DNA from: Schizophyllum amplum
Taxonomy: Eukaryota > Basidiomycota > Agaricomycetes > Agaricales > Schizophyllaceae
Direction of reading: 5' to 3'
DNA: 64,000 bases
Assembly (NCBI GenBank): GCA_007026445.1
Contig: VDMD01000007.1
Span: 248,001-312,000, forward strand
Shown: piece after piece, positions 1 to 11,600 of the stretch
Numbering within the stretch: the stretch's first letter is position 1
Layout: every line of letters begins with the position of its first letter
Made by a program: the position numbers and the translations under genes
The notes under the pieces: model-generated
Seen by the model: only the letters and a program-made list of their open reading frames with translations
Told to the model about the DNA's origin: nothing
Databases searched by the model: none

Positions 1-1775
1 CGCGCCTCTTTATGGCCACCGTCGTCTCCCTCTGGGGCGCCATCTCTGCGCTAACCTCGGTACGCACTGTGCCCACCTGTATGCCGTTGACCTTGCTCAC
101 GTCCTTACCCCCATAACCAGCTATGCGACAGCTTCTCTCACCTCGTCGTCTGCCGTTTCTGGCTCGGCTTTGTCGAGGCCGCTTTCTACCCGTCTGCGGT
201 ATACTATCTCTCTCGATGGTACACGCGCAAGGAAATTGGTCTCAGAATTGCTTTGTGGGTATTTTCCATGTCGGTTGTCACCGAGCCTCATGAAGCGATA
301 TCCCGTAGCCTCAATGCCGGGAACATGCTCGCGCAGGGCCTTGGTGGTCTGCTTGCCGCCGGTATTCTCAGCGGCATGGAGGGCGCGCGCGGCATTCGTG
401 GTTGGCGATGGGTACGTTGCATATATCTTGGATACTTCTAATTTACCACTTAATTCTGCGTTACCTTTAGCTGTTCATCATCGAGGGCACCATTACCGTC
501 GCGTTTGGCCTGCTCATGCCTTTCATCCTCGCAGACTATCCTACGACGTAAGTCAGCTCGCCTCCTGTGGGTTAGGCGCAAGCGTGGAAGCTCATCGCCC
601 GCTCTTAGCACGCGCTGGATGTCCGACCGTGAGCGCGAAATTTCGCAGGCCCGCCTTGCCAAGGACGTTGGGCTCATCGACAACCCGGACGAGAGCGAGA
701 AATCGGGGTCTGGTATTCTCCATGGGCTGGTTCTGGCGCTCACCGACCTGAAGGTGTGGGCCTTGGCGTACGTCGTTTATACCTTTTCGCAATGTTTAAC
801 GGGGCGCTTACACGGCTTTATTTTCTTCCTTTCAGCTTCATGTACTTCACGTACATCATGGGCCTCTCCTTCGGCCAGTACATGCCCACTATCACCAAGA
901 CGCTCGGTTTCAGCACGACGATCACGCTGCTGCTGACATTCCCGCCGTGGGCCTTCGCCACCATCTTTGCCCTCGTAAACTCGTGGCACTCGGACCGCAC
1001 CGGGGAGAAGTTCTTCCACATTGCCCTCAGCTATGGGTTCGCGTTGCTCGGGTATATTGTGGCACTTTCGTGTAAGTTGATATAGCACGGTCCCTTGGGC
1101 GTCGTTATTCACAGTGACATGGGTATTCAGCTGACACGATCGCCGGCAAATACGTCTCTCTCTTCGGCATGTGCATGGGCTTCAGCGGTGCGTACCAAAG
1201 TCCGCATTTTTCTGTTGCACCTTCTTATGCCGCGGATACTTAGGTGGCATTGTTACCCTTGGATGGATCAGCTCCTCTCTTCCACGCCCACCTGTCAAGC
1301 GTGCTGCTTCAATCGCCTTCGTCAATGCCTTCGCAAATATCGGACAGGTGTGTATTGCGCTTAAGATGAAGCCGTTCGCTAACCCGCGGCAATCCTAGAT
1401 CCCTACGTCCTATCTCTGGGCCTCCAACTGGGGTCCCAAGTACTGGCAGTCGTTCGTCACCGAGATCTGCCTCATGGTGGTTAGCTTGTGTATCGGCCTC
1501 GGTGCGTTTCCGGGCGTTTCTGGTTGCCTAGCTCTTCTCTAACCGTTGTCCTGGCGCAGGCTACCGCCAATATCTCATTCACCTCAACAAGAAGCTGGAA
1601 AGTGGTGAGGCGGAGGCGTTCAACACCACAGCACCCGCGGTGGAGAAGACAGCAGCGTGCGTTTTCTACACGATTACATTACCGACATTCGACGTGCTGA
1701 TTGGTGTCCAGCGTCTTGCATACGACTGTCCAGCAGGAGGAGCAGCTCGCTCATTCCTTCCGGTATCTGTATTGA
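1..1775 (+). CDS. MFS transporter, Dal5/TNA1-like anion:cation symporter (5' partial)
   Basis: This is a major facilitator superfamily permease of the fungal allantoate/nicotinate/pantothenate-type family, expected in the plasma membrane. The N-terminus lies before the window. The first readable exon ends near base 59. Later exons encode the family signature FWLGFVEAAFYPSAVYYL (from about 160), then LFIIEGTITVAFG (about 471-520), a central cytosolic loop rich in charged residues (about 610-720), and further membrane segments such as SFMYFTYIMGLSFGQY (about 835-885). The last exon ends EEQLAHSFRYLY and a TGA at 1773-1775. At least eight short GT-AG introns interrupt it, for example about 411-470 and about 1648-1710. 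The substrate cannot be read from sequence. Family assignment is strong and the exact exon ends are approximate. Confidence 0.85.
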
Positions 1776-1979
1776 ATAGGCTCCAGGGAGTTGTCTCAAC
1801 TACATGGATAGTGATGATATTCTGAATGCAGCTTGTGCGTGTATGCTCGTGATACCGTTGGGGAGCAGAGCCTGAGCAGAACATACCTGGTGTCCACGAC
1901 AATCTTGGGAAGCTTAATCGTTCAACATGGATTGCCTGACATTTATGCATGAAACTGCTTGTTACGGCGGGAGTGTTAT

Positions 1980-2058
1980 GGGCGCTTGGCACAGGGGTAG
2001 CGCGCACGCTTCGCATAAGAATTTGCGTGAGGTCGTGGGTTCAAATCCCACAGTGTCC
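1980..2058 (+). tRNA. tRNA-Ala(CGC) with an 8-nt intron
   Basis: A complete cloverleaf can be folded. The acceptor stem pairs 1980-1986 with 2052-2058, with the discriminator A at 2059. The third acceptor pair is G-U, the universal alanine identity element. The D arm is 1989-2003 with one A-C mismatch. The anticodon stem CACGC (2005-2009) pairs with GCGTG (2025-2029). The T arm GTGGG/CCCAC (2035-2051) encloses TTCAAAT. The anticodon loop is 15 nt rather than 7. Removing the 8 nt at 2016-2023 places the intron one base 3' of anticodon CGC (2012-2014), the canonical eukaryotic position. The internal B box GGTTCAAATCC is intact. Confidence 0.93.
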
Positions 2059-2077
2059 ATAGGTGGTCGGTGTACTC

Positions 2078-2082
2078 TTTTT
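2078..2082 (+). terminator. RNA polymerase III terminator of the tRNA-Ala gene
   Basis: A run of five T lies 19 bases after the discriminator base, the usual Pol III stop signal. Confidence 0.75.
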
Positions 2083-2677
2083 AGTGATCATTTCATTTGC
2101 GACCTCTTTTGCGCTTTGTTTGTTGCACAGCACTGAACGCTCGCGTCGGTTCAGCTACATAGGGACCATGCCGAGCTTGCTGGGCACAGCGAAAAGGTTC
2201 GACGTGCTCCGTCGCGCAGCTTACCCTTGGGTTGCATAGGGCTGTTCCTGTTTAGGGACCAATCCTTCCTGCCTTCCTTCCACGCGTAAGAAACTGGATA
2301 ATACCAACAATATCTATACTCACACATACAACCTAGGCTCGTGAACCAGCTCGATCTGCGCATCTCGTGACCTCGCGGGGTCGCAAAGCTCGCTCTGTCC
2401 CGTGACTTTCCTCTCCCGAACCGATCACCTGACAGAGCCGAGCTTGCGGAAGCCGACTGGCCACGCGAGTCTACTTACAACCATATTCAGTCGAAAAGGA
2501 GACGTGAAAACGTGAATTCATGCGATGGAAACTATGCTGAGTATGATGACATGAGATACGTGAGAGTAGAACGAGGATAAGACGATGATACACTATAGAT
2601 GATGAGTACGTTAGGATTCCGAGCAAGTAAAAGTTCAGAAGAAGCAATAGTACAAGATGCAGAAAGGCGGTAGATAT
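2083..2677. other. Intergenic: tRNA 3' flank and FAS 3' region
   Basis: I see no gene here. The stretch next to 2677 would be the FAS 3' untranslated region, A/G-rich when read on the plus strand. Confidence 0.6.
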
Positions 2678-5600
2678 CTATGCAGCCTTCGAGGCCTGAG
2701 CGAAAGCAATGGCGACCGTCTGAAGTGGGAGTTAGCTTAAGTAGATACTGAGCAAGCTAGGAAGCGTACCTCGGAGTGGCTGAGCGAGATTAAGACCTTC
2801 GATATGCCCTTCTCGTCGGCCTTGGCCTTGGCGTCGCCATGGAGTACAACGGTCGGCGCGCCGGTCTCGGCGTCGTTGACGATCTCGATGTCCTTCATTG
2901 ATGCGGCCGCGCCCTTTGACTTAACGCCCAGCGCCTTGAAGACGGCCTCCTTGCCGGCCCATCGCGCAGCGAACGAGGACGCGGGTGAAGGCTGAGTCTG
3001 GCAGTACGACACTTCATTCTCTGTAAAGTTGCGCGACACGAACGTCCGGTTGTGCGACGGGACAGCAGAAATGAGCTCTGAGGAGTCATCAGTCGCCGAA
3101 GGTAGGTATCCGGACGGCGTACTCACCCTCGTCAACGCCAACACCGATAGCGGTGTCGGCCAAGCCCCCGCTGGCAATCAAGTCGGACACGGCCTTGACA
3201 TTCGCAGTGTCCCGCGGGACAGTCGAGTCGATCTTGGAGAACTGGTACGCGCCGGTCTTGGGGTTGCGCGTCGTGCGAGCCATGGAGTTCATGAGGACCT
3301 TGCCCTCAAGCTCCGGCGTGTAGGGGGGAGCGTCCTTCACCTTGACCAGGGAGTTCTTGACCATCATGTCGCTCATGGCCTTGTACGATTGCAACTCGCG
3401 CACGCGGTTGCGGGCCTTGTAGGACTCGTAGAGCGTCGGGTCCAGAGCACCGAAGAGGAATCGCGGGTGCAAGACGAGAACTGTGCCGCCGACTTGGCCG
3501 AAACCGAATGAAGACTACGATAATCTAGTCAGACAAGATGCATGCGTAACAGCGGCGTACGTACCATCAAGCCCGCCTTGATACCATCCGTGTGGATGGT
3601 CTTCGAGGGGAACATGAGGAAGTGACGGTCCTGGAACATGGGGTCGATGTTGCTGTACATGGTCAGCTTACAGTTCGCGCGGTGAATCGCGTGCACTCAC
3701 TCGCTGTTGCGGTTCCCGGGAATGACACCGTGGTTTACGGACTGGAGAAGGCCAGCCATCTGCCACGCAGCCGAACCACCTTTGGAGTGCCCGAGGATGC
3801 TCTTCTGCGCCATGATCGGGACAGCGTTGCCAGGAGTGCGAGACAAGGTCTTGAAGATGTCGTTCCAGATCTGGGTCTCGTTCTTCTCCTGCGAGACGGT
3901 CAGTTGTCATGCCACAAATGATGCCAAACATGAACGAACATTGGCGCCAGTGCTGGTGCCGTGGATAGACAACACGCCGACATCGTCCGCAGTCAGGCCC
4001 CAAACAGCGAGCGCACGACGGAGAGGAGCGATGCGTGGGTCCGTGCCCTCCAGCATACCGTACACAGCGAGAGCATCCTTCTCCTGCCTGGCGGCCTCCT
4101 TCTCGATGTTGTCCACGCGGGCCGCGAGGTCGTCCTCTGTGAGCTCCTCACCCTCCTTCTTGCGGAATTCGATCTCCTCCTGCAGCTGATAGTGCTCGTG
4201 CGTGAGCCACTGCGAGATCTGACTGCGACGGAACGACAGTTGACGGGAGCGGTAGGCGATGTCGAGGATGGGCATAGGTTGCTTGGAAGGCACCTCGCGA
4301 GCGATGGAGAGCGCGCCGCGGCCGGGTGCAGGAATCGATCGTCCAGCCTTGTCGCTGGAAGGATGGTCAATTACAAGCCTTCGGAATATCTGCGCACTTA
4401 CGTCGAAGTGGAAGTGAAGGCGACAATGCCGCGAATAGGAGCACCGAGCTGGATGGCGGTTTTCGCACTCATGATAACGTGCACACCCGTACCTTGGGAT
4501 TCCATGAACTGCAAAGCTGGTCAGTACGCGACGGCGCTGCGAAAACTTGGAACCTACTCCAGAGCGAGTCGAAGTTGCCGGGCGTGACATCTCCGTCGGC
4601 TCGCGACCCATGGCGAACTCGGTTTCCGCATTGCTGGTAGCCTTCATGTTGGCGAACTCGTACGAGCCTTCCTCGCTAATGTCGTCATATCCACCCGCAA
4701 GCATGACCTTGGCCTTGCCAGACAGGATGGTGTCGCAAGCGATCTCCACGGACTGCAGTGCAGTTGCGCTATGGCAGAGGTCAGACATCGTTCGGACTGC
4801 ACCTCCTATGCAACGTACCAAGCACCGACGGGGATTTTGACGGGTCCAGACGACGAAAGGAGTAGGAGATTGACCCAGCCTGCCGTCGTATTGATGAAAC
4901 TGAAGGGAGAATTAGCACAGGTAAATAGTGGCAGCCAAGAACACGCACGTCTCCTGCAAGATGTCGTTCTGCACGTCCTTCTCGTCGCGGCGGTCCTTGA
5001 ACATCTGCGCCATGCTGACTATACCGCCCATGCCGCTTCCAAGAGATGTACCGATCTCGGAGGGGTGGATGTGCTGGTACAGTTCGTAAGGGTCGGTGAT
5101 GCCGGACATGTTGAGAGCTTCCGCCGCGCAGACGAGGGCCCAAAGCGTGACGCGGTCAGTCTGCGCAACGATGTCGTCGGGGATACCGTAGCGACCGGCA
5201 CTCCACCCGGTAGGGATCTGTCCAGCGACAGTACGGCTGAACTTGAATGCCTTCGGAACGTAGATGCAAGCACCCTTCTTGAGCTTGGCGAACCACTGGC
5301 CCTCCTTGCCCTCCCATACATCGCACTTGTCGCCATGCTGCAGCTTGAACTTTTGCGCTTCGGAGTCCGAAACCTCGATGGCCTCGAGATCGTGCGTAAG
5401 CTCGATCTCCTGGTTGAAGACCTTCTTGTTCGGATCGTAGCCGCGGAAAAGCTCGGGCTCTGGAGGCTCAGTCAGACTTTATGTATAGGCGATGCGAACT
5501 GCTCACCGATAAGGCGCACACCAGCGTGAGCGAGGATGTCCTTCTCGTAACGACCCTTGACGTCCTTGTCGTCAACAGGTTCGTCAGACTTGCTGTCCAC

Positions 5601-8600
5601 CCATCCAACGTAGAGATTGCCGTTCTTGAGGCGGCCGTCGAAGTGCTTGATGAAGCCCATGATCCATGCCATCTCGATGCAGCCCTCGATGGTGAACTCG
5701 CCGCGTGCTTCCATCTCCCAGCGAGTACGGGAGCTGCCCCACGGGCTGACTTCCGCGAAGCCGGTGACGACGATCACCTTGTCCAAGTCAACGAGACCTT
5801 GCATGTACGACACGTCGGAGAGGGCGGCAACGCTCTCGAGAGGTGGGAAGTCGTAGCGGTGATTCGCGCGAGGCAGCACATTGACGGTCTGCAGCAGGCG
5901 CTCAGCATCCGGCCCCTTGGTGATCTTGAAGTCGGCCGAGGTGTCGAGAGTGATCGCCCTGCGCAGCTCGGCCTTCTTCATGAGACTCGTGCGGATCTTG
6001 GTCGTGATCTCCGCGAGGTCGGGGAGGCGATCCATGCCACCATTCAAGTCCGCCCAAATGGGCTCAACCTGCGTGATGCTGAAGAGAAGCGGGTGCATGA
6101 GGCCGAGAATGTTGAAGGCCATCTCCTTGGCGGAGAAGGTGCGAACACCATAGGACTCGAGTTCGTGCGCGACGATGTTTGTCGGACCCATCAAGCCAGT
6201 CCCACGCGTCCATCTGCGAGTGAAGTGAGAATTAAGTGATGAAATGTGGCGCTATACTCACCCGATAACGGCACCTGCCAAGCAGAGGTACTCGCCCCAG
6301 CTTTCAGAGGCCCAGCGCTGGAAGAGAGTCTCCAATGAAATCTTGGACTCCGAGTACAAGCCATCATTGCCGAACAGGCCGTGGTTTGGTGACAGCGGCA
6401 AGATGACCTGAGTAGGACGCGTCACGAACTGGCGACTGGCCTTCTTGCTCTTTACAGCGCCAAGAATGCGCAGCAAGTTGACCAGCATGATCCGATGAGC
6501 GAGCTCTGACTTGTCGTCGATGGAGTCAATCTCGCGGCCGTTTTCTGGAATGCCGGCGAAAGGGAGAATGTAGTCGAGGTCGAGACCGAGGTTGGCGTAT
6601 ATGTAGTCGACAAGCGCCTCGACGTCCTGTTTGGATCCTTGGTTGAAGGGAACAACGGTCAGAGCTGAGCCGCGGGCACCGTACGCCTGGTAGATGGACT
6701 GGTAATACTCCACAGTCGAACGGTTGTATCGCGAAGTCGTGATGACAACGTGGGCACCGCCGGAGAGGAGACCTTTGACGACTTCAACGCCGATAGAGCC
6801 CTTGCCGACTCCAGTGAGCAAAGCGTTCTTGTCCTTGAACGTGGTCCCAGAGGTGGCGATCTCGTGCAGTACATCGAGGTAGACTCCGGTGAGGTTGCTG
6901 CTGTACTCCCAATTCGAGCCGACCTTGCGCTTGAGATGCAGAAGAGGGATGTGATCCGCGGACACGTTCGCGGTCGAAATCTGAGGGCGAAGAAATTGGG
7001 AGGACGAGCGACGAGTGCGCGGTGTGACGCGAGGACGAGGTTCTGGGCCTTTGCGAAGGGAGCGAACGACACCGTCATACAAGGCCTTGATGCGCTTCTT
7101 CTGCTCCTCGCTGATGCCCGGTTGGGACTTGATCAGCGTCCACAGCTTCGAGACGTCGTCCTGGACCTTCTCAATGTTCACGGATCCGGAGACGGGGTCA
7201 GTGCTCGCCATCTCCTCGACGTAAGCCTCAAGCTTGCGAACGTTCTCGCGGACAACTTCGGAGTAAACGATGTCACCCTTGGCAGTGACCTCAGTGTGCG
7301 GCGCGGTGGGGAATGTTACTGTGATCGATATGAGTACGAGATACAAGGGGATGGGCAATTGCGCATACCATCCTTGTACAGCGGAGCGCTGCCGACGACC
7401 TCGCTGGTGTTGTCGATGAGCTGCTGCCCGAATTGCTTCGCCAGCTTGTAAGTCTCGCCCTTCTCTGGATCGCACTTGTCGATGTAGTACTGCATATACG
7501 TCACGAGCTCGGGGTCGGCGCGGTTGAGGAGCTGAATGCACCGCGCGGTAATCTCGCGATCGACGGTAGTGAGGCGGCCGAAGATGATGTCGTAGAACAT
7601 GAGGAGGGCATCCTGGCGAACCCAGTTCCACGACGAGTTGAAGTGGCGGGCCTTCAAGGGGTCGAAGGCGGGCTGAATACCGTCAATGTACGTGTCGCCA
7701 TGCTCGCGGAGAATGCTGTCCAGCTTGGCCTGCAGCGCGGCGGAGTTGGCCTTCTCCTTGTCGAAAGCGATCTCGCCAGCGCGCGAGTCCCGACCGAGGT
7801 ATCGCATGTACAGCTCGATGTGCTGAGCGGCAAACTTCTCCTGGTCGGCCTGGAACTTGATGAACTCTTCGCTGTTAATGGTAGCAGCGGCCCCACCGCC
7901 TCCGCCACCCGATGCTGCGCCGGGCGCCGCCAGGCTGATACCGGCACGTTGAGCGTATGCGGAGACAACGGTGTCGACCCAGGCGCGGCCTTCGGCCTCA
8001 GAGCCAAGGCGCTTCGCAGGTTCCATCGTCGTACCCAGAAGAAGAGCAGCGTCAGAACGAAGAGGGCCAAGACCCCAGGTCTTCGACAGGTAGGTCTTGA
8101 TGGTGGAGGCGTTGAATCCACCAGGCATCTTACCGCCGATCATGCGCGCAACGAGACCCGACGTGTGCTTGCCGAGACCTCCGCTGGATTGCAGAGATGA
8201 TCCGAGCTCCTCGAGCGGCAACTCCTCGCCCTTCTCCGGCGCCGACGTGAACTCGAGCTGCAAGTCACCAAGGATTTCGTTCTGCAGGGTAGATTTGCCG
8301 CCAACGAGGTCTTTGATGGATTTGCTGAGGGGGACCTCGTTAACTTGCTTCTTCAGCTTCTGTGCGACAATGACGGCGAGGATGTCAACAGGCTTGATCG
8401 GCGCATCCTCCACGCTGGCGACAGGGCCGGACGGCGCGGCAACAGCAGCGGCAGCGACAGGCGCAGCGACAGCCGGGGCAGAAGAAGCGGGTGCGTCTGA
8501 AGCAGCCTCCTCCGCAGGCGCGTCTTCGGGCTCGTCCTCGAACTGGTAGTAAATCTCCTTGGTGTGCTTCGCATGACACAAGATAGCGCGCGAGCGGCCA

Positions 8601-11600
8601 ATGGAGGCGTCCTGAGCCTCGTACTTCGCCTTGAGTGTACGAGTGGCCATGCCGATGAGGGTCGGGCCCGGGCCAAGCTCGATGAGGCGCTCGAAGGCAA
8701 AGTCGGTGAACAGCAAGTCTTGGGTCTCGATCCAGCGCACAGGGGACGCGAACTGGTAGGCGAGCAGCTCGACGAGAATCACGTAAGCGAGCTTCTGGCG
8801 CTGCTCCTGGCTGCCCCATTTCTCCTCCTCCCACTGCTTGAGGACCTTGTCGAGGCGAGGAGACGATGTGCGGTCATAGATGATCTGCGCGTACTCCCGG
8901 GACACATCGAACGGTTGGGCGATGAGGTTCGGAATGTACTTGCCAACAAGGGTGTCGGGGTTGAGGTGCGCGGGGTTGATCTTCTTGGAGAGGTCTGCAA
9001 AATGATGAGTTCATTGTTCACAGCGGTGGGGCAGAGATGGGCTTACAGGTCCTGAACGGCATGACACCGGCCCACAGGTAGCGTGAGTGAAATGGTACGT
9101 CGATACCAGGGAGGGGGATGGTGGCGAAGCCGCGCTCGAGGACAATGTAGCCCTCTTTTTGCTGCTTCTCGACCGCGGAGTCGTGCGAGGACTTGATGAT
9201 CTCGCCCAACATCTCCTTGACCTTCTCGACACCAAACTGCTCCGTCAACTGTTAAACCAAGTCAGCACTCTTCATCCACATCAGAACGGACCGAGCATGT
9301 ACCTTGAGAATGTCAACTTTCTGAACCTTGAGATAGTTCAGGACATTCGTGAGGGTCTGGAGAGCGAGCAGCTCGCCAGCGCACACGTATTGTTGACCCT
9401 GTAGCGAATGAGCACCCACGTAAATCAAGAAACGTCAAACATACCTCGACGTTGAAGTTGACAATCTCGAGAAGAGTGTTCGTCTTCGCGGAAATGCTGT
9501 CAACGACCTCGCGAAGAGCTGCGTCGCTGAAGGTGGCCGATATACGCGAAGGGTTTACGGCGCACATGGCGTAGTTCGAGCGGTTATGGTCGTCACGTTC
9601 GACTGCGCGCTGCATGGTGATGCCACGGTAGAAAACGACGTCGACCAGCGCAGAGATAGCAAGGACATCCGCGATCGACGCGAGCGCGGAGTACTCTCCC
9701 AGCGAATGACCAGCGAAGGGGCAATCTTTCTGGACGAAGCCCTTCATGCGCATGTCTTCAAAGGCTGCCTTCTCCGTGACGACGAGAGCGATCTGAGCGA
9801 ACTGCGTAGCGAAGAGAAGGCCGTTCGGGTGGCTGAATGTGTACTTGGCCGTGCGGATGTCAATGTCGGCGAAGAGAGGGAGCGTCTTGACGTTGCCGTC
9901 CTTGTCCGTCGTGTCGTAGGTCATGTCCATGTAGCGCTGGCGGATGGCCTGCCCCTTGATGCCACCGAAATGGATGGTCTTCTCCTTCGGGTTGTTCTTG
10001 ACGATGTCGACGATGGAGAATCCGTACACAGCGAGCAGGTGCGCATCAGCACCCTCCCAGACGGCGCGGGCAGCCGGAGAGCTGTTGTAGAGGTCCATAC
10101 CCATGCCCGGCTCCTGTGAGCCCTGGCCAGTGAAGACGTAGGCGGTGGGTGGCTGCGCGACCTCGGCTGAGCCCTCGAGCACCTTCTCGTCGCGGTCGTT
10201 GGTGGTCACGACCTTGATGACCATGTTGCCGTCGCGCATGCCAACGTGGCGGATGCTGACCTTCAAGGAGTCGCCCGGCAAAATCATGCCAACGAAAGAC
10301 ACGTCGTAACTGCGAAGGCATTGATCAGAACAGCGGCAAAAGGGGAAACGAAGGTCAACTCACGCTAGTACACGCTCAGGGCAGCCTTGAGCAACAACAT
10401 TCTCGACGTAACGGCGCGTCGCCGCGCTTGACCAGAGGCCGTGCGTGATGGTGCCCGGCAGCGAAGCGAAGCAAGCAAAGTACGGGTTAATGTGGATGGG
10501 GTTGAAATCGCCCGAGATCTTCGAGTACGGCTCGTTCGTAAGAGGCGAAGTGAAGGGGGCGACGTCCTTCGACATGGTGTACTCGGTCGCGAGGGGGGTC
10601 TGCGCGCCAAGAACGGTGCCGTGACGCTGAAGGTACGCGAGGACGGGGTTGCCCTTGCAGTCGTCGGACTCGAGGGAGACGGTGCCGACTTTGACGAGGG
10701 TCTTCAGCTGGTTGCGGACGAAGACCTCGCCAGAGACGTCCATTTCGTTGAAGGACGTCTTGTCCTTGAAAGACACCTGCGTGCGAGTGCGGAAAACAAG
10801 GGTCGTTCCGGCGAGCAGGGGCTGCGCATCGTTGTCCCATTCAAACCATTCCTTCGACTGCAGGACACCAACTTGCGCGTCGCTCTCCAGGGTGACAGAG
10901 TATTCGGGTTCCTCGGTCGTCTCGAAGGTGTTGCAGAAGTCCGTAAACTTGCCACGGTAGAGGAAGGCGGAGACGACCTCAATGACCGGCTTGCCGCCGC
11001 GGATGACGTGGCCCTTGACTTTGACGACCTTGCCGGCGTCCGAGTTGATGACCGAGAGGATACGCGCCTCGGCACTGCAGACATCCCCAACGCGAAGCGG
11101 GGCGGCACCGGGGACCATGCGGAAGCCATTGGAGAGATGGACGAGCTTGAGGAGGTCTCCGTCGATCGAGGAGGGGAAGATAGACTTGATGATCGCCTGA
11201 TATAAACGGTTAGCAAACGTATCTTTACAAGTCAAGTCAAGAAGAACACTGACCTGCCAACCAGTAACAATGGCAAAGTCCATGGGGGCCATCGGAGTCT
11301 CACTACGCGCAGCCTTGAAGGCCTCGCCCTGGTTGCCGACGACGGCGCAGAACTGCTCGACGTCCTTCGCCTCGATGGTGACCTCCGGGCCCGTCAACAC
11401 GTCCTTGACGTCAATGTTCGGCAGCTCCGCGTCGTCTCCATACCACAACTTCCAGTAGAAGCTCTTGATGCGGTCGTTGCGGCCCTCCGCCACCTCGTGG
11501 ATTGGCGCGAAACCCTGCTCCGGCTTGTAGACGAACTTGAGCTTGAGGGGGACAGAGACACCGCGCCGCTCCTCGAACAAGGTGACAGCAATTTGCTTCG

